Assembly (NCBI RefSeq): GCF_030269925.1
Contig: NC_085117.1
Span: 11,408,731-11,472,730 of the forward strand
DNA length: 64,000 bases
Direction: 5' to 3'
Source: Bombyx mori
Lineage: Eukaryota > Arthropoda > Insecta > Lepidoptera > Bombycidae
Part shown: positions 1 to 10,270 of the stretch, in pieces
How positions within the stretch are numbered: the first letter of the stretch is position 1
How the letters are laid out: every line of letters starts with the position of its first letter
Made by a program: the position numbers and the translations under genes
The notes under the pieces: model-generated
Told to the model about the DNA's origin: nothing
Database searches by the model: none
What the model saw: the letters and a program-made list of their open reading frames with translations, nothing else

Positions 1-352
1 CACAATTAGGCAGGGTGCTAATGAAAACAGGATGGGTACCGGCGACGGCGAGCCTTCGGCGCGCACTGTGCGGTACGATGGGTTTCGTGGAGTCGGAGTG
101 GTGGGGCTCGATGGGGTTTAGTCGGTAGTTGCGGGGTAGCTCTTGGTAGCTGACGCCGTGCAGTGCCTCGCGCGCCTTTCTGAAGGCGTAGTCTCCCGGC
201 AGGAATTGGGAGAAGAGGAGGACCCTGTTTTCTTCTTCTCCCTGTTCTTCTCTGGAGGCGCCGGAGTCCGACATAACCCGGTCTCTTATCCCCCTCGACC
301 GGGTTTCCGTAAATGGATTCCCCAGCGTTAAAAAAATTAAAAAAAGTGTGCT
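1..352 (+). repeat. GC-rich A-tailed segment, probable retroelement 3' end
   Basis: This stretch is far more GC-rich than its surroundings and ends in an A-rich tail at about 329-350 (runs of A broken by TT). A GC-rich body running into an A-tail in AT-rich DNA fits the 3' end of a non-LTR retrotransposon in plus orientation. I see no reverse-transcriptase motif, and the short open frame at 143-331 has no recognisable domain. The left part is outside the window, so the family cannot be named. Confidence 0.4.
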
Positions 353-459
353 AATGAAGCACTTTTTCAGTTTTTATTTCAATTTTACTAATTTAATGGA
401 AACCTCATCAATAAGCTAACATCAAACCATGATACCATCCCTGAACTGTTTTTTTTTAT

Positions 460-1670
460 TGCCCTTGTAGGCAGACGAGCACACGGCCCACCTGATGGTG
501 AGTGGTTACCGTCGCCTATGGACTTCAATGCCAGGGGCAGAGCCAAGCCGCTGCCTACCACTTAATACTCTCCACTAGCCTCGTTTGAAGAAGGAAATGT
601 CATAGCGCTCGCGAAACACTGTGGAGGGGAGCTCATTCCACAGCCGCATGGTACGTGGCAAAAAAGACCTCTGGAAACGCACTGTGGATGACCGCAGTGG
701 CTCCAGGTAGTATGGATGAACTCTACTCCGATGGCGGGCGGTGCGATGGTAAAAACGAGGTGTCGGTACCATCTCGAACAATTCCTCAGAGCATTCCCCA
801 TGGAACATACGGTACAAAATACAGAGGGAACTGAAGTCCCTCCGCAAACCCAGAGGTTTCAAACGATCCGTGAGAATGGGATTATCGACAATCCGAACGG
901 CCCTCTTCTGTATGTAGTCAAATGGAAGAAGCTGGTATTTGGGAGCCCCGGCCCAGAGATGGGAGCAGTACTCCACGCGAGGCCAGACTTGTGGTTTATA
1001 AAGCAAAAGTCTTTGTCCAGGCGTGAAGTACCGCTTCGCTCTGTTGAGGACTCCCAGCATTTTGGGCGCCAACTTGGCTTTACCTTCCAAATGACTCCGA
1101 AATTTGACACCGCTCGAAATGTCGACCTCAAGTATCCCGATACTCTCTGAAGGTTGCAGGGATACTTCTTGGAATTGCGGCGCCATGACAAAGGGGTCTC
1201 TCTTCGCAGTGAACGCGCAAACTTGTGTCTTTAACGAGGGCGAAGGAAGACTTTCGGAGACTCGCCCCAGAGAGTTCTTCACTTCAGACACAAGTTTTGA
1301 TCGTCTCTCTTGCACCACGCTCCGAGAGAGACTCCTATGGCCGATACATCGCGCATCCTCCGTGCTGTCATCCGCATAGCAATGCATGCCATCAATAGAC
1401 AGCATGTCATTGATATACAGGATGAAAAGCGTGGAGGAGAGCACCGAACCTTGTGGAACGCCAGTGTTAATGGTCATGGTATCAGAACAGTCACCGTCTA
1501 CAACGACCGTGATGCTTCGCCCATCCAAAAAACTAGCGATCCACTTGCACAGACCCTCAGAGATTCCGTAAGATGGTAGCTTCAACAGAAGTGCCCTATG
1601 CCAGACCCTGTCGAAGGCCTTCGCGATATCAAGGTCCACAGTGTGCGTGTTAAATTCGGCTTCTACCACT
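460..1670 (-). mobile_element. 5'-truncated non-LTR retrotransposon (CR1/Jockey-type reverse transcriptase)
   Basis: The minus strand encodes 364 residues (575-1669) of reverse transcriptase. Visible motifs are DLDIAKAFDRVWH (residues 12-24), TGVPQGSVLS (69-78) and the catalytic YADD (98-101), followed by a thumb/C-terminal part ending near RLWNELPS, a common ending for CR1/Jockey-like ORFs. Endonuclease and N-terminal RT blocks are missing, so the copy is 5'-truncated. The frame closes at FFKRG, earlier than I would expect, so it is probably inactive. The 3' untranslated part runs to about 460 and abuts a T-run at 449-458, which is the A-tail on the minus strand. No target duplication was found. 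Related decayed pieces lie at 36715-36830 and 55955-56440. Confidence 0.85.
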
Positions 1671-2117
1671 ATTACAATACCATTAATTCATCAATATTAA
1701 CTACAGTGTTTGGTCTTCTTCATGGTTTATTCGCTAATTCGTATTCTAGTCAACAAATACACACAGTGAGTTTGTTAGGCATGTCCTAATCCTAACAACG
1801 GCTTTCATATTGCTAGCTCACATTGCTACAGTAGAACCCTATCAGAACTCATATTTGGTAATTGTTTTGTTTTGCTCAAGCACTCTGCATGCTTATCTCA
1901 AATGTGTGTGTAATTTATTATTATTACACAATATTCTTGGAGAACATGTTTCTAAATTAATTTTGAAACTATAAATCTTGGAACAAGCATGTTTCATTAT
2001 ATTGCAAAGCAGCCATTGTACAAAATGACGATTTTATTCTTTTTTTTGTTGTTAAGAAATAGATTCATTTCATATAGGTATTTATCAAATATGTATTTTT
2101 ATCTTTTTCTCCTACAT
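1671..2117. other. AT-rich non-coding DNA
   Basis: AT-rich sequence in the presumed ZIP11 intron region. I see no coding or repeat signature I can name. Confidence 0.5.
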
Positions 2118-2290
2118 ATTCACTGATCACCTAAGAGGCTAGTCTAGGTACACACAGCTTGACAGGTGAGCTTAAGGGGGTCAATCTGAGAGAATCTACT
2201 AACAATAGGCCTAGCAAGAGCAGTGATTCGTAGTATCTACCACTGGATTGGAATCGCAACCCACTAATAAGATAAGATGAGAAACTCAAT
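2118..2290 (-). repeat. Degraded LINE 3'-region fragment
   Basis: Shares a recognisable phrase with other fragments here: 'agcaagagcagtg', then 'ctaccactggattggaatcg', then a 'gagaaactcaatgggtt' block. The same order appears at 15305-15440, 32213-32400 and 57130-57260, and resembles the untranslated part of the LINE at 40440-40505. It is an old copy with no intact reading frame. Confidence 0.55.
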
Positions 2291-3369
2291 GGGTTACTCG
2301 AACAGGCAAAATGATACATGACAGGGATTCGATCAACTTATAAACAACATAGTAGTTTATCTGTGATGTATTAATGTATTTGATGCATGATATATAGGAT
2401 TTATTTCTAGAATTTTGGTGAAAAAAATCTTTTTTTTCAGCAAAAAACAGAAAATTAAACCAGTCCAAAATTTAATAGTAGAAGTATGTTTTTTCCAAAA
2501 TTTCCAAAGAATTTCACTTAAATCAATTGTTAAAAAATTGTTCAACAAAACCATTCGTATTCGATTCATCATGAATTTAAATAAAATAGTAATCGTGAGA
2601 TTAAAACATAATGGTAGTTTTAATTTTGTCTGCAATTCGTGAGAACAGAATCAATTACTTTATCAAAATATCTTACACATAATAAAAAATAAACACCTGA
2701 CTGAATATATTTTATGATACATGTTCTTTTGTTTTTTAGTTACTTTTTAAATGTAAGATCATCTTTAAAGAAACACAAAAACCTTAAGGAAGACAAACAG
2801 CATATTACTCAATCAGTGGACTACATACTATGTTCATTGAATAGATGTGTTTGTGCATTATATTTTGTTAGTATAACAGCCGGAATGCCAAAAAAAATAA
2901 GAATTTAACTAAGATTAACTTAAGACTCCTCAAATAAGTAGCGTTATTGAAGTGCTCAGACTTTCATATATGCTGTAATCTCTCTTATACGCTGTAAACT
3001 TTTATAAATTCAATAGTATTGCAAAATTTTTAGGAAAACATGCACAACAGCATCTTTATAGAATTATCACAAGATTTATTTATTCCAACTCAACTACTGT
3101 AGGTTTTTAAGTGATAATAGGCAACAACCAGATTTTCAGTATGACAACATTCATTTGTAGCTTATATGAAATAGACTATAAAACAAAAAAGCACATAAAT
3201 AAAACTAACAAATTAAAAATCAGTGGAAATAAAAATGAAAAAGTAATGAATATATTTTGTATGTCACCCATTATGTTATGACATTAAATTGAAAATATTG
3301 AAAAAACGAAAATGCCAAAACTGCACATAAGAAAATAACTTAAGAAATAATATTTCATAAAGCACTTAC
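2291..3369. other. AT-rich probable ZIP11 intron sequence
   Basis: Very AT-rich. Overlapping open frames at 2357-2642 on both strands are low-complexity (Lys/Phe/Ile-rich) and show no domain. This should be intron 2 of the zinc transporter gene, whose donor is at 3364-3369. No further ZIP exon (for example the metal-binding HNVPEG-type motif of the family) is visible to the left edge. Confidence 0.5.
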
Positions 3370-3794
3370 TGATCATCATATTAGTAGAATTAATTCCAAG
3401 GTAGTCTAAGAACCTGTCAGTTCCATACACAAACACAGCACCACACAAGAACCCTCCTGCTACTGGGACAAATGCATATTTTCCATCTTCTCCATATGTA
3501 TCACACATTTCTATGGCTGGTTTTAATAGTGACCAGTAAGAAGCTGCTGTCATGACTCCGGCTGCAAATCCTAACGACAAGTCAAGTAGTTTTCTCTGTA
3601 AACAGAACAATAAAGTTTTAATATTAAGTATTAAAAAAAACCTGCTTAATATATGTTTCTCTATTGTTTCATGTATCATAACGCACATGTTTTCCTCTTA
3701 TAAAGAATACGCAACCGGCTCCAACAGCAGTGAGCCCCCAAGTCAATAAGGTCCCCAAGAGGGCCTGTGTAACTGCTCCATATCCTTCAATCAT
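3370..3794 (-). CDS. SLC39A11: ZIP11-type zinc transporter, first two coding exons (partial)
   Basis: Exon 1 is 3687-3794 (ATG at 3794, 36 codons, donor GTGCGT) and exon 2 is 3370-3595 (75 codons plus one base, donor GTAAGT). The joined protein begins MIEGYGAVTQALLGTLLTWG, a hydrophobic span, then a short basic GKHRKLLDLSLG turn, a second span with GFAAGVMTAASYWSLL, and a third with VPVAGGFLCGAVFVYG. This order and the LDxSLGFAAGVMxAASYWSLL signature match the N-terminal three membrane helices of vertebrate ZIP11 (SLC39A11), a zinc importer of Golgi, nuclear or plasma membranes. The intron between the exons is 91 bp. The variable loop, the metal-binding helices 4-5 and the C-terminus must lie left of the window, so the gene is cut by the edge. 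The phase-0 junction keeps the same spacing as the family. Gene identity is sure; exact Bombyx isoform is not. Confidence 0.87.
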
Positions 3795-4100
3795 TTTGAT
3801 TAAGTTATTCTATGTAAGTAACTAATTTTCTTAAGTACAACAGCACATTTTCTAACAATGAAGTTTTCTTCTGGGATTCAGATATCCAATTAAAATCGTA
3901 TCTAGTTTTTGGGTCCTTTTTATAGTGCACATGTAGGTACTATTTACTGTACGACCTTGTGTTTCGATAAAACTTAAACGTCAACTAAACTGACGTCAAC
4001 TCATTGATTATTGTGAAACGTCAATTTTGCTCGTGTGTACGTCAAAAGCTGTCAATGTCAATGATGAAAATTTATCATAGACCTAGGTTTCATCAAACCT
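3795..4100 (-). promoter_or_regulatory. Upstream region of the ZIP11 gene with a CGTCAA cluster
   Basis: Immediately upstream of the zinc transporter start codon. Four copies of CGTCAA occur at 3979-3984, 3994-3999, 4019-4024 and 4040-4045, followed by two TGTCAA copies; the second CGTCAA lies within TGACGTCA. No TATA box is obvious. Promoter function is inferred from position and clustering only. A 24-bp direct duplication (4165-4188 and 4198-4221) lies just beyond. Confidence 0.35.
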
Positions 4101-4561
4101 ATAATTCAGTGGGTTTCATACTTCAGTGAAATTGATCAACGTTGACATGAAAGATAGTTAATAAAATATGTAGTTCTTGAAGCAAAGAGTAAAGGCAAAT
4201 ATGTAGTTCTTGAAGCAAAGATTAGGGCTTCCGAAATTTAAAATTTTATAAAATCGTTTTAATAATTAACGATTTATATTATTTTGTCCTCATATCGATG
4301 ATTTATTTTTGGCAAACGACAAAGAGGTTTTGCGCGAGGCGACTTTCATTGCTCGTTAGACTGAAACTGACCAATTGCTGACGTGCCTCAAGGCAACCTC
4401 CCCTGCTTGAGCAGCAGCTCTTCCTCAACTTGAGGATAATAAAAATAATTCACCGCGGCATCGATCCGCAGCGCAGCATCTTCTTCAACGACATCACCGA
4501 CGCATTCGGCAAATATTCATGTGACGAATAGGTTTGTTTGCTCTTTGTCCGGGTGTTAATA

Positions 4562-4808
4562 TTTTTTTTTTATTGCTTAGATGGGCGAACGATCTCATAG
4601 CCCACCTGGTGTTAAGTGGTTACTGGAGCCTATAGACATCTACAACGTAAATGCGTCACCCACCTTGAGATATAAGTTCTAAGATCTCAGTATAGTTACA
4701 ACGGCTGCCCTACCCTTCAGACCGAAACGCATTACTGCTTCACGGCAGAAATAGGGGGGCGGTGGTACCTACCCGCGTGGACTCACAAGAGGTCCTACCA
4801 CCAGTAAT
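4562..4808 (-). repeat. SINE 3' part (Bm1-type), minus orientation
   Basis: Reverse complement of the repeat unit that starts ACTGGTGGTAGGACCTC and ends GGTGGGC..GCAATAAAAA. The T-run at 4562-4570 is its A-tail. The tRNA-like head is absent; the copy begins at the same internal boundary as many other copies in the window. Confidence 0.85.
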
Positions 4809-5825
4809 TAACTATAAATGTATTTATTAAAAATAAGTATAGAAGTATCTATGTCATTTCTCAGGCTTACCTTAACACAGGCAATCCTAAATTGGGGCCG
4901 GTTGACCATGCGTGATTTGTTCTCACTTATTTATTAATTATTTATTTTAGTTATTAGGAATTTATTATAAAGCTTAATACCCGAAATACAAGAATAGTAT
5001 ATAATGTACAATAGTACATACAAGAATAGTATATACATCCGGACCTCAAATATCAATTATTATTTTTTTTGTGCAAAGAATAGGGAGGGAGGGACAATCA
5101 TTTTTACAATAAACGACAACAACAGCACCAAATATCTCTTAATGAGTCACGTTCGAATAAAGCCTCGCAGTACCGTTATAATGTGAGCGCACGTTAAACG
5201 CAAGAGACATTTGTTAAATCTCTCATAAATTAACGCGACCCGGCATACGTAATGAGGGTAGGTCAAAATAATATGGCACGTTTTATTTTGCTCGAATCGT
5301 AATAATAATTCTAATTACCCACGTAAAGTAGTCATTTTGTCAGTAGATAGTTTTTTAACTGCTAGCGTTGCTATGATCGTGTAGTCGAAGCCGGATATTT
5401 CATGTAGGTATCCACAGAAAACTAGAACACACTAGTTAATAACCAGTAGTTTCGCTAAATCCCAAAGGCATATGGTTTAAATTCGGCTACCTAATTTTCG
5501 CGCTTTAAGCCAGATTAAGCATAGATAAGTATTTAAATAACGTTATCACTCTATAGTTTATGTTACACTAAATTGATGCAGGGAATCAGTTCTAGAATCA
5601 GATCTAGGACGACTTACCTGCCTTACCTTTAAGACTCGAGAGTAGACTATATTCAATGAGCTCAAACTCTTTTTAAGGACGACAAGTAAAACTTTTTGAA
5701 ATCACACAATTTTTTATAATACACTAGAAACTCGCAGGGAAATAGTTAAAAAAAAGAGCCTACCCCCTACTACTGCATTGATTAAGCAACAGGTATATGT
5801 GGCTTTTTAACATCGGATAAATATA
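4809..5825. other. Gene-free AT-rich DNA
   Basis: No exon, RNA gene or repeat family recognised. The open frame at 5004-5186 is short and without motif. Confidence 0.5.
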
Positions 5826-6024
5826 TTTTTTCTCCTACCTACGCCGAAAGTTCGGTTTTCCTCCCGCTGTACAGGGAAGAAAGTCTAATTTTTCCTCCCG
5901 CTGTACAGGGAAGAAAGTGTAACTTTTCCTCCCTGTGTACAAGTGCGCATGCGCGTTAGTGTCTACGTCTACTCTCACTTCGGCACACAACACAATACAA
6001 CTTTCGGCCTGGTAGGAGAAAAAA
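5826..6024. mobile_element. 199-bp MITE-like element with imperfect terminal inverted repeats
   Basis: The left end TTTTTCTCCTACC..CCGAAAG (5826-5850) and the right end CTTTCGG..GGTAGGAGAAAAA (6001-6024) are inverted copies over about 24 bp, with a small difference in the middle. The interior holds a 34-bp tandem repeat. No clean target duplication is visible at the edges, so the true ends may differ by a few bases. No coding capacity. Confidence 0.5.
5856..5945. repeat. 34-bp tandem repeat (about 2.5 units)
   Basis: Units start at 5856, 5890 and 5924 with TTTTCCTCCCGCTGTACAGG; the third diverges after CCTCCC. The core is followed by GGAAGAAAGT and then AA near the next unit. It lies inside the inverted-repeat element at 5826-6024. 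A further related TTTCCTCCCGCGTG is seen near 6058. Confidence 0.7.
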
Positions 6025-7735
6025 GAGCATGTGCACCAAGGGAGAAAAGTAGGACATTTCCTCCCGCGTGTAAAATGGCAATTGTACTATATGCAAATGT
6101 ACTATATTAACAGTAGCTGTCTCATTTCAATAATTGTGCACTTAAGCAACAATTTTATATTATCTTTCCTATATTAGTGACATTAATTTAATGACATGGC
6201 CATCAATGTACACTTATTGGTTAGAGACGAATTCAAAGAATATGTAAGAGCTATCAATTAGGCACAAAATAGAATCATGAACATACTTTTATCTGTTTGT
6301 CAATGACTGAGTCAATAGTTGAACCAATTTGGGTGCGGCTTTCAGTAATGTATTGACATAGCCTTGACTTAACCCCATGTTAGAAAACATACAATAATAT
6401 ATTCTAAATAAAATTCTTTGATTTGGTGCTACCAGTGCCAAAAACAGATATTTTATGAGACTAGTCTATCTAGGATCTAATAACATGACTAATGACTCTA
6501 ATGAAGTCTTAAGAACGTCCAGAATCCGAGCAAGGATTCCAAGCATTCAAACCTGGTTAAATGTTGGATTTTATTTAAACCTCTTTAAAAATGTATAGTG
6601 CCTTTCTGTTACATCACAAAATTTGCTTAACGTAGTGTTTTAGACCGATGACAGCTACGTATCAAAATTACATACCTACCTCATATTTATTATAAATATA
6701 TAATACGCCATTGTCTTTGGAGAAGAAAAAAATAAATGAGTAAAAACAAAAATATTTATGAAAATAAGTAAGTATGTACTTTCGAAAAGGAAGTAAGCTA
6801 AAATCAAAAAGTAAATATGGCCGCGTTTAAAAAAAAAGGAAGCATAGTAAAATTACTGTTCCAGAGAGAATTCATCAGATCTTTTTTTTTATCATTCAAA
6901 CTATGCACCCATGACCACCAAGAACGAGCCGTGCGTTCGTTTGTAGTGTTTGTTCACTTCGTGCACGTCATTTATGTTATATGAGCCATTTGTGCGGCAT
7001 TGCTATCGCGACGGAACTCATGTTCCACAATTACTCCTATTTTTATCGTGTTCATATTGACGAAAAAGATACAAACATAGTGAAAAATATTATTAATCAA
7101 TAAACAAATTACTGAAATCGAAAATAAAGTTGTATATTTTTAAAAGAAAATTCATTGCATTTTATAATTTATTGCCTGGCATACATAAATTATGTTTCGA
7201 ATGGTTAATATTGTAAAAACACAACTTCATAAGTCAGATCTATTATAGCTTCTTTGAAAAAATTGGTACTTACCTACTTACCTTTCTGCGAAATTTAAAC
7301 ATCGGCATAATCGCATCGAGCATCGATCTATATGAGTACACTAAGCATCCGAAAACCGTTAGTTTTACATAAAAACTATAAGAGACATTTTTTGTAGATA
7401 ATTTTATGAGGTACAGTTTTTATAAGGACCTCTATTGACTTCCGAGCAATAGGTTGCGAAATATTTGCTGATTTTCGTGACATTTTGACCTTTGTAACTT
7501 TTTAAGCCGGCACAATATCGATGTCGATTTTTCACATCTTCATAATATCACCGTAATAAAGGTGTATACAAAAATTCAGCCCACTAGGAATTTTTCCCCA
7601 GATGAAACCTAAATTGACTGGACTATTACCCTTTTGGCCACGACGACTTAGTTAATGCTAAGTATGTAAGCCGCATGACCGAGTATAAAAACAATACGCT
7701 AATTATTTTGGGATTTTATTTTGAAAGGATAAGCG
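6025..7735. other. Gene-free AT-rich DNA
   Basis: No supported gene. Many short poly-A/T runs and no long open frame. Confidence 0.5.
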
Positions 7736-7856
7736 GGGAAGTGTAAGAATGAGCGAAGAAATGGTATATGAATTATGGTAAAGGAGTATGGAAGGAGAAA
7801 ACACGTTGCGCCGATCCCAGGTGAGTGGGAGAAGGGCAGGAGAATGATGATGAGAT
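7736..7856 (+). repeat. RTE/CR1-like LINE 3' tail fragment
   Basis: Ends with GCGCCGATCCCAGGTGAGTG followed by GGGAGAAGGGCAGGAGAATGATGATGAG. The same ending, including the short TGA/ATG microsatellite tail, occurs at 54690-54752 after a readable reverse-transcriptase C-terminus, so this is a 3' stub of the same family. Confidence 0.6.
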
Positions 7857-9204
7857 TTACAACAGTGGCATAAAAGCGGAGACTGTTAATAAATCATTAA
7901 TAAAGTTGATTATTTTATGCCTTTTTCGTAAACACATATAAGAACACATATGTGGGTAGGTACACGTAAAAGATTGCAGGTCTTTAGTTTAAAAAAAAAA
8001 CAATCAAGTGTTAGATTTTTTTTATTAAGTAATATAAATAAAATAGCAAATAAAAAATTATTAGTGTTCTACAGCCTCTATGATATCGAATAAAAAAATG
8101 CTATTTCAATTATATAAACTACAAACCTTTTCTAGCACATAAACCTATTTAAGACAGAGCCGTTTTAAACAGCTTGTACCGATATTGTAATTACAATGAA
8201 ATTTTACAGTACTTATTAGCGTGTAATTGTGACCCCGTCTTATTATTTCTGGTATTCAGTAGATCACTCTAAAAGTGTTAGAACAGTTAGATGTTTGTAA
8301 TGATGCCCCAATTATTTCTATTGTTATAAAAAAAATACGACGTTGGAAATAAATAGAAGACTGTCATGAATCAACTGTTCATTTATATCTTATTTTTGCT
8401 GTTGGTACATACAGTTTTCTTAGCCTCATTTAGTACACAACATTACGCAGCAATCACCGGACTAAATTTTATCATAACTTTAATGGTAGATACATATGTG
8501 TAATATTTGTTAGAGAAATTTCATCCACGGTTCTTAAATTTTCTAGAAAAATGATCGTCCGAAATTAGTATTAACTAGCTGAGATCAATTTTTATACACG
8601 CACGCATTCATTGAAAGTAATTAAACATACCTACCGCTAGTTCTCCAATGTGTAAAACACGGTGTCCTTGACTTTCGCTAAAACATTACAATGATTTAAA
8701 CATAAAAAAGAAAACTTAACGAATCACATCAATCACCTCGATCAATCTCCGAATCAAAACTTCAGGTTACTAGTAATTCGAACTTTCACTGCAATTTTGG
8801 ATAACCATCGGCAGTTTTAGCGAATATACCATTGTGTGCATTGATGGACATCGATTACAATCGTGAATTCTCGATAGCTAGACGTGATCAAGGTCGGTCG
8901 ACCCATCAGATATTCTTCCAAGAAGTATCTACTCTAGTCATGTTTAAAACAAGTACATTCTACTGATATTAAAAGAAAAACAAAACTTATGATGTTTCGT
9001 TATAAAACAGATGCACTGTATATTTATTGTTATATATTTTCTTAATAGGTTTATATACCCGGACTAGGGTCTGCTTAGTGTCAAGTAATAACCGGAATCT
9101 AGATTCACCCAGAGTCTCTAGAGACGGCATAGAGACAATTCTGCCGCGAATAACAATGTAGTATTTTATTGAATTACCATTTCAGCGGATCGATGGTAAT
9201 CTAA
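7857..9204. other. Gene-free AT-rich DNA
   Basis: Nothing supported beyond simple A/T runs. Confidence 0.45.
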
Positions 9205-9290
9205 AGAACTATTTGGTGTTAAGTAGTCACCGGAACCCGTAGACATCAGAGCGTCACCCACCTTCAGTCGTGAGGTCGCAGCATCAACTG
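9205..9290 (-). repeat. Short SINE fragment, minus orientation
   Basis: Contains TTTGGTGTTAAGTAGTCACC and GCGTCACCCACCTTC, the reverse complement of the SINE 3' block (CACTTAACACCA and GGTGGGTGGCGC). Both ends are lost. Confidence 0.6.
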
Positions 9291-9825
9291 TTTTGTATGA
9301 CAACTGTTGCGTTGTGGAAATTGAGCGTGGAATGTATTTATTGTTTTGAGATATTTATTTTACCCTTATGTGAAAATTTAAAGACTGAATATAAGAGAAA
9401 TATAAAATTGATGTGTTGCTCTTGGCGGCTGGATTTAAAAGAGAGTTGGTGTCATGGCGGGCGTTGTTCGCTGACACTTTGACTTTCAGAAATTGAACAA
9501 CGACTGTCCTGCCGAGACCACAATAAGTGCTTTGTGGCGTAGCAACGGATAATTACAGTCAAAGATAATGTTTAACTTATTTTAATTTTATGTATTTACT
9601 CGACATACCCCGTCGTTAATTTGCAATTCGAAAATAATTAATCACGTTGCATTTTCCCGAGATAAGGAGTTGCTTATGTCATTCGTCATTCTCTGTTTAA
9701 TAAACTAGCAGACGAAGATCATCGAACGAACCAGCTTACACAATGTCGTATTTATTATAACAAAAAAACTTGGCATTGTCAGGGTCATGTCACTAACATG
9801 TCATGTATGTACGAGATAAAGGCTA

Positions 9826-10082
9826 TTTATTACTGGCGGTAGGACCTCTTGTGAGTCCGCGCGGGTGGGTAGCACCACCCTGCCTATTTCTGCCGTGAAG
9901 CAGTAATACGTTTCGGTTTGAAGGGTGGGGCAGCCGTTGTAACTTATATCTCACTCGAGAGACCTTAGAACTTATATTTCAAGATGGGTGGCGCATTTAC
10001 GTTCCGGATGTCTATGGGCTCCAGTAACCACTTAACACCAGGTGGGATGTGAGCTCGTCCACCCATCTAAGCAATAAAAAAA
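9826..10082 (+). repeat. SINE 3' part (Bm1-type)
   Basis: Begins TTACTGGCGGTAGGACCTCT and ends in GCAATAAAAAAAAA. It lacks the tRNA-like head and starts at the shared internal boundary. Otherwise close to the consensus of the other copies. Confidence 0.88.
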
Positions 10083-10195
10083 AATCCTAACTGCCAATCC
10101 AGGTTAAAACTATCATATTTGCGAAATTTTATCCAAATGTATTAGACCATTTTTACTTGCTTCAGTAACAAACTTGTACATTTCTAATATTACGA

Positions 10196-10270
10196 TCGCC
10201 TTGTTAGTCTAATAGCTAGTGACCTTAAGCACTATACAGCATCCGGGTTCGATTCCGGGTGGTAGTCGGG
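10196..10270 (+). repeat. tRNA-derived SINE head or tRNA pseudogene
   Basis: GTCTAATAGCTAGTGACC resembles a pol III A box region, and GGTTCGATTCC (10246-10256) is a good B box at the expected spacing. The flanks do not pair as a tRNA acceptor stem, so this is a tRNA-like promoter module and not a functional tRNA. It belongs to a different family from the main SINE here. Confidence 0.55.

Noticed and set aside
716..1579. Plus-strand open frames of 89-144 codons
   Set aside because: They are antisense shadows of the LINE reverse-transcriptase frame at 575-1669 and show no domain.
2357..2642. Overlapping open frames on both strands, 75 and 92 codons
   Set aside because: Very AT-rich, Lys/Phe/Ile-rich translations without motif or splice context; most likely chance.
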